Of a stretch of 64,000 nucleotides of DNA, positions 16,294 to 24,143 are shown piece by piece (the first letter of the stretch is position 1; the number at the start of each line of letters is the position of its first letter). A program made the position numbers and the translations under genes. The notes below the pieces were generated by a model, which was not told where the DNA came from, did no database searches, and saw nothing but the letters and a program-made list of their open reading frames with translations. This stretch comes from Achromobacter sp. Root83 (GTDB lineage Bacteria > Pseudomonadota > Gammaproteobacteria > Burkholderiales > Burkholderiaceae_B), in contig NZ_LMIU01000027.1 of NCBI RefSeq assembly GCF_001428845.1, positions 1,910 through 65,909 on the forward strand, in the 5' to 3' direction.

Positions 16294-17654
16294 ATCACAA
16301 TCAAGCCGAGCGCAGCGTCGCGCTCGTCGTGACCAATCCCCAGGCGCTCCAGCACGGCAGCACGCCCCGCCATCGCTTCGACGCCGCGGGCGGGACCATA
16401 GGCGGCGCCGGCGCCAACTGGACCCTGGTCGACCATGCCGGCCGGGTACAGCCTGTCCATTGCGAGATCCGTTTCAGCGACGGTTCCTTCTGCGTGATCG
16501 ACCGGTCCGGCCACACGCATATCAATGACGCCAGCGACCCATTGGGCGCGATGGTCGGCGCGCGCTTGAGCGAAGGCGACATCTTGCGCGTGGGGCCCTA
16601 TCTGGTGGCGGTTCATCTGCATGACGAGCGCCACGAGCTACCGGATGCGTCCCGCCATCTGGCGCAGTACGAGGTCAGCGAACTGCTCAACGAACAGCGT
16701 GGCGCGATGGACGACCTGCCGGCCGGCGCCTATTCGTTTGATCGCGACAAAGGCGGGACCGCCCAGGACGCGGCCTTTCAGGCCCTGGCGACCCATCACG
16801 ATCCGCATTCCGATCTCGATCCCTTGCGGGCGCTGGATGCCGCCGAGCATTCCGCCAGGCCCGCTGCCCCTGCCCTGGACTTTTCCGACGCCGCGCGATG
16901 GAACGTCGCACACACGCCGACCCAGCCGGACCTTGCCTCAACCCGATTCGCTGCCGTCACTGGCGCCCCCAAGACTACTTCCGGAGATCCCCGCATGTCG
17001 AATTCACGCGATCACTTCGTTTCCGACCAGGATTGGCAGGGCTCGCCGCTGCCCATCGGCGGCGACGCGTCGCAGGCAGCCGCGCCCTTGCTGCAGGGAC
17101 TTGGCGTTTCGCTTGGCCCGCTGGACGCGCAATCGAGCCACACCCTGATGCTGGAGGCGGGCCAGGCCCTTGGGGCGGCGATACGCGGGATTGCCGAACT
17201 GTATGGCAGCCAGGCCGGTGAGCAGCGCCGCATGGCGCTGAACGCGCTGACGTTGCAGCCCATCGAGGACAACCCCCTGCGCCTGGGGCAGAGCTATCCG
17301 GATACGTTGCGGGCCATGTTCTCCAGCGAGCGCAGCGTTGTGCATTTGTCGCCGATGGCCGCGATTGACGAGAGCATGGCCCAGCTCAGGGCGCACCACG
17401 CTGCCGTGATCGCGGGGATAGAGGCAAGCCTGGAAGCGTTGCTGCGCGCCTTTTCACCCGAACTGCTGTTGCAGCGTTTTCGCCGTTACCGGCCAGAACA
17501 GCCGCAACAGAGCGGCGGCGACGATTGGGCGTGGCGGATGTACACCCATTACTTCGAAGAGCTGAGTTCCGCCCGGCAGCGCGGATTCGAAAAGCTCTTC
17601 TGGGAGATCTTCGAGCAAGCATACGACCGTGCATTGCGCGCGGCTGCGCAATGA
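16290..17654 (+). CDS. tagH: TagH/Fha-type T6SS protein with a degenerate FHA domain
   Basis: The product has 454 residues. An FHA-like domain occupies about residues 10-100, a variable linker follows, and the C-terminal 150 residues ('RLGQSYPDTLRAMFSSERS', 'FSPELLLQRFRRY', 'FEKLFWEIFEQAYDRAL') match the TagH/VasC C-terminal region. In a functional FHA domain the loop reads IGR and later SxxH; here it reads I37-G38-G39 and V53-Q54-P55-V56-H57, so the arginine and serine that hold phosphothreonine are missing. No PpkA-like kinase or PppA-like phosphatase gene is seen nearby. The start at 16290 is chosen because it forms an ATGA overlap with tssG; the frame extends upstream only within tssG. 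Confidence 0.85.
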   Translation: MNHNQAERSVALVVTNPQALQHGSTPRHRFDAAGGTIGGAGANWTLVDHAGRVQPVHCEIRFSDGSFCVIDRSGHTHINDASDPLGAMVGARLSEGDILRVGPYLVAVHLHDERHELPDASRHLAQYEVSELLNEQRGAMDDLPAGAYSFDRDKGGTAQDAAFQALATHHDPHSDLDPLRALDAAEHSARPAAPALDFSDAARWNVAHTPTQPDLASTRFAAVTGAPKTTSGDPRMSNSRDHFVSDQDWQGSPLPIGGDASQAAAPLLQGLGVSLGPLDAQSSHTLMLEAGQALGAAIRGIAELYGSQAGEQRRMALNALTLQPIEDNPLRLGQSYPDTLRAMFSSERSVVHLSPMAAIDESMAQLRAHHAAVIAGIEASLEALLRAFSPELLLQRFRRYRPEQPQQSGGDDWAWRMYTHYFEELSSARQRGFEKLFWEIFEQAYDRALRAAAQ

Positions 17655-18679
17655 GGCGCGTCCTGTCCGTGCTGGTGGCGAACGCTGTCCTCGCCGGCTG
17701 CGGCACCGTGGGCGATGTCCTGACGAAGACGGGGCAGATACTGATGGATCCCTCCATTCCCGTCGGCGCGCCGGAGGATCAGCCCAGCCAGATCGGCCTG
17801 AGCCTTTATGCGGCGGATGACGTCAACCCGAATCCGTCGAGCGGGGCCGAGCCCCAGGCGGGAATCTCGACGCCGGATGGCGCCGCATCCCGCTCAGGCA
17901 CCGGAGGGCCTTTCGAGGTGAGCCTGAAAACAGGAAGCCGGCGCGAGCTGATCGACAGCCTGCGCGGCCTGCTGGGTGAACTGGAAGAGGACCGCCCCGC
18001 AACCCAGCCCTTGAGCCGCACCGACCGGGGATCTTCCCGCGTGGTGCACACCGCCGGCGCCCCAGGCCCTGCGCCGCTCGATTCGGCACTGCTCCCGGTA
18101 AGCGCCCTTTCGCCCTATTTTCTGCCCAATCGTCGCTTCGGTTCGGGGCCGGCCATGGCATCGCAGGCCGTGACCCGGGCGCCCTTGCCGCTGGCGTGGG
18201 TGTCCGACGAAGAACCGGACGCTGGCGCCGATGGCGACGGGATGGGCCGGGGACTAGGCCAATACAGCCGGGGACCCAGCTTTTCGCCCGTGGAGATCCC
18301 GGCCGCGCCCAAAGGGGTGTCCACCCCCATCGCATTCAAGGTGCTGCAGCTCAAGGACGATTCATTGCTATTGAACGCGGACCCGCAGCAGGTTGAGAAA
18401 GATCTCAAGAAGGCATTGGGCACGACCTTCGTGACCCAGGACGACTACGTCCTTCTGCCGGGGCAGTTCAAGTACATCGATTTCTCGCGGATTCAAGCGG
18501 ATACGCGGTACGTCGCCATCGTCGCCGACTTCCATGATGCGGACGGCGCGGTGTGGAAGCAGGCCTTTCGCCTGGAGCCCAGAGGGCGCAAGTATTCGCT
18601 GCTGCTGACCTTGCGCGGCAACCGCGTCGCCATCACCGACGAAAGCTATCGACCATCGCAACCAGGTTCCAAACCATGA
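17651..18679 (+). CDS. tssJ: TssJ outer-membrane lipoprotein with a large internal insertion
   Basis: TssJ is a periplasm-facing outer-membrane lipoprotein that holds TssM. The product has a lipoprotein signal with LAGC (Cys17). The TssJ fold is recognisable in two parts: 'IGLSLYAADDVNPN' (48-62) and, from about 223, 'STPIAFKVLQLKDDSLL', 'VLLPGQFKYIDF' and 'TRYVAIVADFHDAD'. Between them lie roughly 160 extra residues (62-222), rich in Gly, Pro, Ser, Ala, Arg and Asp. With them the protein has 342 residues, about twice the usual 150-180. The gene overlaps tagH and tssK by ATGA at both ends, and the frame is continuous, so this is not a sequencing frameshift. Function of the insert is unknown. 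Confidence 0.88.
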   Translation: MRRVLSVLVANAVLAGCGTVGDVLTKTGQILMDPSIPVGAPEDQPSQIGLSLYAADDVNPNPSSGAEPQAGISTPDGAASRSGTGGPFEVSLKTGSRRELIDSLRGLLGELEEDRPATQPLSRTDRGSSRVVHTAGAPGPAPLDSALLPVSALSPYFLPNRRFGSGPAMASQAVTRAPLPLAWVSDEEPDAGADGDGMGRGLGQYSRGPSFSPVEIPAAPKGVSTPIAFKVLQLKDDSLLLNADPQQVEKDLKKALGTTFVTQDDYVLLPGQFKYIDFSRIQADTRYVAIVADFHDADGAVWKQAFRLEPRGRKYSLLLTLRGNRVAITDESYRPSQPGSKP

Positions 18680-20013
18680 CTTCACGCAATCCCGTTATCT
18701 GGAGCGAGGGGCTGTTCGTCAAGCCCCAGCATTTCCAGCAGCAAGCCCGCATGTCGGAGCATCACGCCAACCAGCGCGTCAATGGTGTCAGCGAGTATCT
18801 CTATGGCTTCAGTGAGCTTGAGCTCAACCAGGAGTATCTGAGCTTTGGCAAGATCGCGATCGTGCGCGCGCGCGGCGTCATGCCGGACGGCAGCGTGTTC
18901 GACATCCCCAATGATCAGCCGCCGCCCGTGCCCTTGCCGATCACCGACGCGTCCGCGGTCAACCAGACCGTGTATCTGACTCTACCCCTGCGGTCGGACG
19001 GCGTGCTTGAAGTGCAATGGCCCGAGACGTACGCCAATGCGCGCTACCTGACCCGCAACGAAGAGGTCCGCGATACGCACAGCCAGGAAGGCGACTATGT
19101 GCCGATGAATCTGGCCGCGTTGAATCTGCAGTTGGCACTGGAGCGCGACGACCGCAGCGCGTTTACCGGCATAGCGGTGTGCCGGCTGCTGGACCGTCGG
19201 CCGGACGGCAGCCTGCTGCTGGACGAATCGTTCTACCCCACCGGCATTTCGCTGAACGCGATTCCGCCGCTCAAGCGCTACCTCGGGGAGATCGCCGGGC
19301 TGATGCGCGAGCGCGCGAAGAACATCGCCGAGCGCATCGGATCGCCCGGCCAGGCCGGCGTCGCCGACGTCACCGACTTCAACCTGTTGCTGGTGCTGAA
19401 TCGCCTGCATCCGCTGTTCCTGCACCTGTCGCGTCTTCGGCGCGTCCATCCGGAACAGGTGTATATCGCGTTCAGCCAGGCTTGCGGGGAACTCGTGACC
19501 TTTACCGATGAAGGCCGCCTGCCGCAGGAGTACCCGGCCTATCAGCACGACGACCCGCGCGCGTCGTTTCGCGTGCTTGAAGAGACGCTGCGCCGTTCGC
19601 TGAGCACCGTGCTGCAACCGCGCGCGGTGTCGCTGCCTATCGAGCGCCAGCAATACGGCGTGCTGACGGCGGCCGTGCACGACAGGCGCCTGTACGCCGA
19701 CGCCGATTTCGTTCTGGCCGTGCGTGCCCGCATGCCGCTGGACAAGCTGCGCCAGCAGTTCGTCCAGCAGGCCAAGGTGACCTCGATGGAGAAGCTGGGC
19801 GAGCTGGTCAGCCTGCAATTGCCCGGCATTCCGCTCCTGCCCCTGCCGGTTGCGCCACGCCACCTGCCTTTCCACGCCGGGTTCACCTACTTCCAGTTCG
19901 ACCGCAGCCATCCCAGCTGGCAGGCGATGCGCGACACGGCTGGCTTCGGCTTCCATATCGCGGGCGATTATCCGGAGATGGAGTTGCAGTTCTGGGCTAT
20001 CAGGAGCCAATGA
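18676..20013 (+). CDS. tssK: TssK/VasE baseplate-to-membrane connector
   Basis: TssK links the baseplate wedges to the TssJLM membrane complex. The 445-residue product begins 'NPVIWSEGLFVKPQHFQQQ', the classic TssK opening (phage receptor-binding-protein-like shoulder), and has 'HPLFLHLSRLRRVHPEQVY' and 'PGIPLLPLPVAPRHLPFH' later. The ATG at 18676 overlaps the tssJ stop as ATGA; an upstream extension of the frame lies within tssJ and is rejected. Confidence 0.96.
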   Translation: MTSRNPVIWSEGLFVKPQHFQQQARMSEHHANQRVNGVSEYLYGFSELELNQEYLSFGKIAIVRARGVMPDGSVFDIPNDQPPPVPLPITDASAVNQTVYLTLPLRSDGVLEVQWPETYANARYLTRNEEVRDTHSQEGDYVPMNLAALNLQLALERDDRSAFTGIAVCRLLDRRPDGSLLLDESFYPTGISLNAIPPLKRYLGEIAGLMRERAKNIAERIGSPGQAGVADVTDFNLLLVLNRLHPLFLHLSRLRRVHPEQVYIAFSQACGELVTFTDEGRLPQEYPAYQHDDPRASFRVLEETLRRSLSTVLQPRAVSLPIERQQYGVLTAAVHDRRLYADADFVLAVRARMPLDKLRQQFVQQAKVTSMEKLGELVSLQLPGIPLLPLPVAPRHLPFHAGFTYFQFDRSHPSWQAMRDTAGFGFHIAGDYPEMELQFWAIRSQ

Positions 20014-20014
20014 C

Positions 20015-20842
20015 ATGAAGACCATCGAAGCGTCTCCTTCCGGCGGCGGAAGTTTTCTGCGCACGGCCCCCGTCGCGGAGATCGACCAGAAAGAGTCCAT
20101 CGCCTTTGACACCATCGGGCATATCGACCAGGACGAGGATCTGGGGTTTCAACTCCGGGGCCATGGCTACAACCCCCTGGTCGACGGGGCACTCCCTTTG
20201 TTCGGGCTGGTCATCCGTTTACGCAAGCTGACGCATTACGAGGGCATTGAACGCCTCTATGGCACCGTGCGCGATCAGATCGCGGCGCTGGACGAGGAAA
20301 TCCGCCAGCATGGTTACGACGGCGCAACTCAGCTCGCCTATCGATACGCGCTGTGCAGCTTTATCGACGAGGCCGTGATGGGCACGCCATGGGGCGCGCA
20401 TTCCCCATGGGCCGAACGGTCGCTGCTCAGCGTGAACCACAACGAGACATGGGGCGGCGAGAAGTTCTTCACAGTGCTGTCACGCATGATGATGGACACG
20501 GTCAAGTACCGCGATGTGCTCGAGTTCAAGTATCTATGCCTGTGCCTGGGCTTCAAGGGCAAGTACGGCATGCAGCACAACCAGAACGAAGCCCTGCAGG
20601 CCATCATCGTCAAGCTTCACCGCGAGCTTCGCGAACTGCGGGGCGAGGTGCCCGAAGAACTTACCGACGCGCAGCAGAACATCGTGTCGCGCCGGTACAG
20701 CGTGGGCCGCCTGTGGCCATGGTGGACGCCCTGGCTGAGCGCGCTGGTGGTGCTGGTGGTCGTTTATGCCGCTTTCGCGGCCAGCCTGGGCGGCACGAGC
20801 GACCTCGTACTGCATTCCTTGGACGAAGTCCTCAAGAAGTAA
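20015..20842 (+). CDS. tssL: TssL/VasF inner-membrane protein (short form, no peptidoglycan-binding domain)
   Basis: TssL partners TssM in the inner membrane. The 275-residue product has the cytoplasmic DotU-type domain: 'NPLVDGALPLFGLVIRLRKL', 'ALCSFIDEAVMGTPWG', 'GGEKFFTVLSRMM' and 'FKYLCLCLGFKGKY'. A single C-terminal membrane segment follows the 'WPWWTPW' motif (about 233-258). It ends soon after, so the OmpA-like peptidoglycan-binding extension of some TssL proteins is absent. CAGGAG precedes the ATG, one base after the tssK stop. Confidence 0.95.
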   Translation: MKTIEASPSGGGSFLRTAPVAEIDQKESIAFDTIGHIDQDEDLGFQLRGHGYNPLVDGALPLFGLVIRLRKLTHYEGIERLYGTVRDQIAALDEEIRQHGYDGATQLAYRYALCSFIDEAVMGTPWGAHSPWAERSLLSVNHNETWGGEKFFTVLSRMMMDTVKYRDVLEFKYLCLCLGFKGKYGMQHNQNEALQAIIVKLHRELRELRGEVPEELTDAQQNIVSRRYSVGRLWPWWTPWLSALVVLVVVYAAFAASLGGTSDLVLHSLDEVLKK

Positions 20843-20865
20843 CGTGGCGCAAGGAGACTCCCATC

Positions 20866-22173
20866 ATGCCAACCGGCGCGCGCTACACGGCCCCTGCGAC
20901 GTCCCCGCCTTTGGAAGTCCTGGATGTGCTGAGGGTCGGGCTTAGCCTGGATGTGTACCGGCAGGGACAGGCATGGGACGCATTGCGCAGGCAGGACGCC
21001 GCCCAGCCCAATGCGCTGGGCTTGCTCAGCATCCTGCCTACCGGCCCCGGCGGATACCCGGTCACTGCCTATGCGAAGGATATGGCCTATGACAAACGGA
21101 AATCCGATGCGCTGCGATTGGCCCTGCGCGATTTTCTCGAGGGCTGGCCCATCCCCACTGTCACGGTGGTGCGCGGCTGGGACCCGGATGCGCCCGATCC
21201 CAGCCTGACGCCGGCGCAAACCCGGAAAATGCTGTCCGGCATGGTGGACCGGCTGCGCGATCCCGCCGGACTGCATGGACACCAGATCCGGCAATTGGAA
21301 CGCGGCGGAATCGTCTGCGACGACACCCCGGAAGGCGTGGTGGAGCATCTATTCCGGCTCTTCGAGGCAAACCCCGATCTGCCCGCGGTGTTGGTCTACA
21401 GCGTGGATGGCTTCAATATGGCCGCCACCTTGGGCACCCGGGGCAATCAGCCCATCGGCGTCGGCAATGGCCCGCGCCAGCCGGGCGAACTTACCGACAG
21501 CATGGTGGCGATCGTTATCGGCCGATCCGAGCGTTTGAACTGGCTTCGCGAATACGCGCGCCTTACCAAGAGCACCGCGGGCCCTGTCGATCCGCCATAC
21601 CCGGGCTGTCACGGACGCGGCACCTTCGTGCCCTCGCCTTTCGTGCCGCAACCGTGGACGGAGCGGACCTTGACGCAATGGGACGCGCTGCCCGTGCTGG
21701 CCAGAGTGCACCGCCCGGTCACGGCGCCGCTGCGGGACGCAGGGGGCAGACGCCTGCGGAATGACGCGCTCACGGCCGCCCGGGCATTGGCCTGGCGCCA
21801 GGCGACCCAAGGACTGTCCGCGGATCCGGCACGGGTGTTCTACGACGGCGGCCACGACGGCCACGGGGCACTGACCGACTGGACGCCGGCCTTGCGGGCC
21901 GCGCACAGTTCCGTCGATCTGCTGGCGTCGAACCAAAGCTACGACCTGACGCGGCGGCTGGGCGATACGGGTTCGGCATCGCCCTTCGTCGGCCTCGCGC
22001 TGGCAACCATCGCGAGCTGTCTGAACGCGGATACCAGCATGGTCGCGGCGCTGCGCCGGACCGATCAGGCGACGCTGATTGCCGTCAGCTCGCCCACGCC
22101 AGGCACGCCCCCTGGCGTCGACCCCTTTGGCTTGCAACACGCCCCAACCCAAACGAACGCTGCCCGGCCGTGA
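20866..22173 (+). CDS. Probable Tla3-like (DUF2875) T6SS lipase-adaptor protein
   Basis: A 435-residue protein without signal peptide or membrane segment. From memory its pattern fits DUF2875, the family of Pseudomonas aeruginosa Tla3, which loads the phospholipase Tle3 onto VgrG2b: an opening 'LEVLDVLRVGLSLDVYRQG', 'AKDMAYDKRKSDALRLAL' with 'GWPIPTVTVV', 'HLFRLFEANPDLPAVLVYSVDG' and 'DSMVAIVIGRSERLNWLREY'. The ATG at 20866 has AAGGAG 9 bases upstream; the frame reaches back into tssL but has no support there. It sits 23 bases after tssL and 52 before PAAR, so it is probably part of the structural operon. No Tle3-like effector or immunity gene is in the window. The T6SS link is strong by context; the adaptor role is inference. 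Confidence 0.6.
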   Translation: MPTGARYTAPATSPPLEVLDVLRVGLSLDVYRQGQAWDALRRQDAAQPNALGLLSILPTGPGGYPVTAYAKDMAYDKRKSDALRLALRDFLEGWPIPTVTVVRGWDPDAPDPSLTPAQTRKMLSGMVDRLRDPAGLHGHQIRQLERGGIVCDDTPEGVVEHLFRLFEANPDLPAVLVYSVDGFNMAATLGTRGNQPIGVGNGPRQPGELTDSMVAIVIGRSERLNWLREYARLTKSTAGPVDPPYPGCHGRGTFVPSPFVPQPWTERTLTQWDALPVLARVHRPVTAPLRDAGGRRLRNDALTAARALAWRQATQGLSADPARVFYDGGHDGHGALTDWTPALRAAHSSVDLLASNQSYDLTRRLGDTGSASPFVGLALATIASCLNADTSMVAALRRTDQATLIAVSSPTPGTPPGVDPFGLQHAPTQTNAARP

Positions 22174-22225
22174 TGCGAGGCGGACGGCCCGACCTTGCCA
22201 CCCCTGACCAGCGAAGGAGATTGAT

Positions 22226-22489
22226 ATGAAAGAGATCATCCGAGTGGGCGACGCCACCAATCATGGCGGAGTCGTCGTGAATGGCTTCGGCCAGACAAAC
22301 TTGAACGGCAAACCCATTGCCGGGGTGGGACACATGGCCACCTGCCCGAAATGCAAGGGTGTCTTTCCCATCGTGGAAGGCAGCGGGCATCTCCGCGTGG
22401 ACGGCACGCCTGTCGCGTTGGAGGGCATGAAGACGGCATGTGGCGCCAGCCTGATTTCCAGCGGCTCACTGGGCGCGGTGGACGGCTGA
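22226..22489 (+). CDS. PAAR-domain spike-tip protein
   Basis: PAAR proteins sharpen the VgrG trimer tip and bind one zinc ion. The 87-residue product is a stand-alone PAAR with no effector extension: 'RVGDATNHGG' at the start, 'VGHMATCPKCKGVFPIVEGS' in the middle and 'GMKTACGASLISSG' at the end, giving candidate His and Cys zinc ligands. AAGGAG precedes the ATG. It closes the rightward T6SS operon. Cargo, if any, must be non-covalent, which fits an adaptor gene next door. Confidence 0.93.
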   Translation: MKEIIRVGDATNHGGVVVNGFGQTNLNGKPIAGVGHMATCPKCKGVFPIVEGSGHLRVDGTPVALEGMKTACGASLISSGSLGAVDG

Positions 22490-22601
22490 CCACCCGTGGC
22501 TCGAAAGCTGGTGACCAGCCGACTATCGGACCGACTCCAAGGTCGGTAAGGGTATGCCCCAGCAGTCATCGGCGGCGCTTCGGGTTTAACGTACGCATGT
22601 T

Positions 22602-22611
22602 TTGTATACAA
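22602..22611. promoter_or_regulatory. Perfect palindrome TTGTATACAA upstream of dctA
   Basis: This 10-bp palindrome lies 102 bases before the dctA start, flanked by GCATG on the left and CATGC on the right. It fits the TNGTNNNACNA-type operator of FadR/FCD GntR regulators. No GntR gene is visible nearby, so the regulator would be encoded elsewhere. Confidence 0.45.
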
Positions 22612-22647
22612 CTTAAGCATGCACCATAAATTGAGATAACGGTCCGC

Positions 22648-22670
22648 CCGGCGGGGCATCATCCCGCCGG
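22648..22670. repeat. GC-rich hairpin in the dctA 5' region
   Basis: CCGGCGGG (22648-22655) and CCCGCCGG (22663-22670) form a perfect 8-bp stem with a 7-base loop. No U-run follows on either strand. It may end T6SS transcripts weakly or act in the dctA leader. Confidence 0.4.
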
Positions 22671-22712
22671 CGCGGATCCTTTGCCTGCAAAGGGCACCGA
22701 GGGGACATACTC

Positions 22713-24050
22713 ATGCGCGGTTTTGCGAAATCATTATTCGGCCAGGTCGTTATCGCCCTCGTCTTGGGCGTGATACTGGGCTTGGCCGTGCCGGACATCG
22801 CGCCCAAGCTCAAGCCGCTGGGCGACGGGTTCATCAAGCTGATCAAGATGATCATCCCGGTGCTGGTGTTCTGCGTGGTGGTCCATGGCATCGCCGGCGC
22901 GGGGGATCTCAAGCGCGTGGGCAAGGTGGGCGTCAAGGCGCTGGTCTATTTCGAAGTGCTCACCACCCTGGCCTTGATGCTGGGCCTGGCCGTGGCGCTG
23001 GTGTTCAAGCCGGGCGCCGGCATGAACATCGACACCAGCACGCTGGACGCGTCCGCCATGAGCGCCTACGTGTCCAACGCCGACAAGCTCACCAGCGGCG
23101 GTACGGTCGAATTCCTGTTGAAGCTCATCCCCAACACGGCCGTCAGTCCGTTCGCCACCGGTGACGTGCTGCAGGTCCTGCTGTTCGCGGTGCTGTTCGG
23201 CTGCGCGCTGTCGCAATTGGGAGAGCACGGCAAGCCCGTGGTGCGCCTGATCGATGCCACGTCCCAGGTGATGTTCAAGATCATGGGACTGATCATCCGG
23301 CTGGCTCCGCTTGGGGTGCTGGGCGCGGTGGCGTACACCGTCGGACAGTACGGCGTCGGCTCGCTCAAGCAATTGGGCATGCTGGTGCTCGTGTTCTATG
23401 GGTCCGTGGCGGCCTTCGTGTTTGGCGTGCTGGGAATCGTGATGCGCTTGTGCGGTTTCAGCCTGCTCAAGCTGCTTCGCTACCTGCGTGAAGAACTGGC
23501 GGTGGTGTTCGCCACCACCTCGTCGGACAGCGTGCTGCCGCAGGTCATCGCCAAGCTGCGCCACCTGGGCATCCGGGATTCCACGGTCGGGCTGGTGATC
23601 CCCACGGGCTACTCTTTCAACCTGGACGCCTTCTCCATCTACATCACACTGGCCGCGGTGTTCATCGCCCAAGCCACCAACACCCCGGTGTCGATGGTGG
23701 ACCTGATGACCATCCTGGCGATCGCGCTGATCACCTCCAAGGGCGCCCATGGCGTACCCGGTTCCGCCATCGTCATCCTCGCCGCCACGCTGCACGCGAT
23801 TCCCGCCATTCCCGAGATCGGGCTGGTGCTGGTGCTGTCGGTGGACTGGTTCATGGGCATTGCCCGGGCGCTGGGCAACCTGGTCGGCAATTGCGTCGCG
23901 ACGGTGGCGGTCGGCGCCTGGAACGGCGACATCGACCGCGAGCAGGCACATGCCGTGTTGAACGGCGAACGTCCGGTGGACCTGACCCCCGTTCCCGTGG
24001 CGGATGACGAAGAAGCCGCCGGCCTGCCGGGCGTACAGGCCAGGGCATAG
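22713..24050 (+). CDS. dctA: C4-dicarboxylate:H+/Na+ symporter DctA
   Basis: DctA imports succinate, fumarate, malate and aspartate across the inner membrane. The 445-residue product matches the family: 'SLFGQVVIALVLGVILG' as the first helix, 'LIKMIIPVLVFCVVVHGIAG', 'FATTSSDSVLPQVIAKL' (serine-rich re-entrant loop) and 'GYSFNLDAFSIYITLAAVFIAQATN'. The reading frame is intact. GAGGGGA lies upstream of the ATG. It is monocistronic by position, behind a palindromic operator candidate. Confidence 0.96.
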   Translation: MRGFAKSLFGQVVIALVLGVILGLAVPDIAPKLKPLGDGFIKLIKMIIPVLVFCVVVHGIAGAGDLKRVGKVGVKALVYFEVLTTLALMLGLAVALVFKPGAGMNIDTSTLDASAMSAYVSNADKLTSGGTVEFLLKLIPNTAVSPFATGDVLQVLLFAVLFGCALSQLGEHGKPVVRLIDATSQVMFKIMGLIIRLAPLGVLGAVAYTVGQYGVGSLKQLGMLVLVFYGSVAAFVFGVLGIVMRLCGFSLLKLLRYLREELAVVFATTSSDSVLPQVIAKLRHLGIRDSTVGLVIPTGYSFNLDAFSIYITLAAVFIAQATNTPVSMVDLMTILAIALITSKGAHGVPGSAIVILAATLHAIPAIPEIGLVLVLSVDWFMGIARALGNLVGNCVATVAVGAWNGDIDREQAHAVLNGERPVDLTPVPVADDEEAAGLPGVQARA

Positions 24051-24143
24051 CGACCGGGCCGGGGTGCAGGCGTCCCGGGTGGAAAAAAGGCGTGCGCGGG
24101 CGCGCCGGTGGATTATTCTGATCCGGCCACCTGGGAGCGCGCC

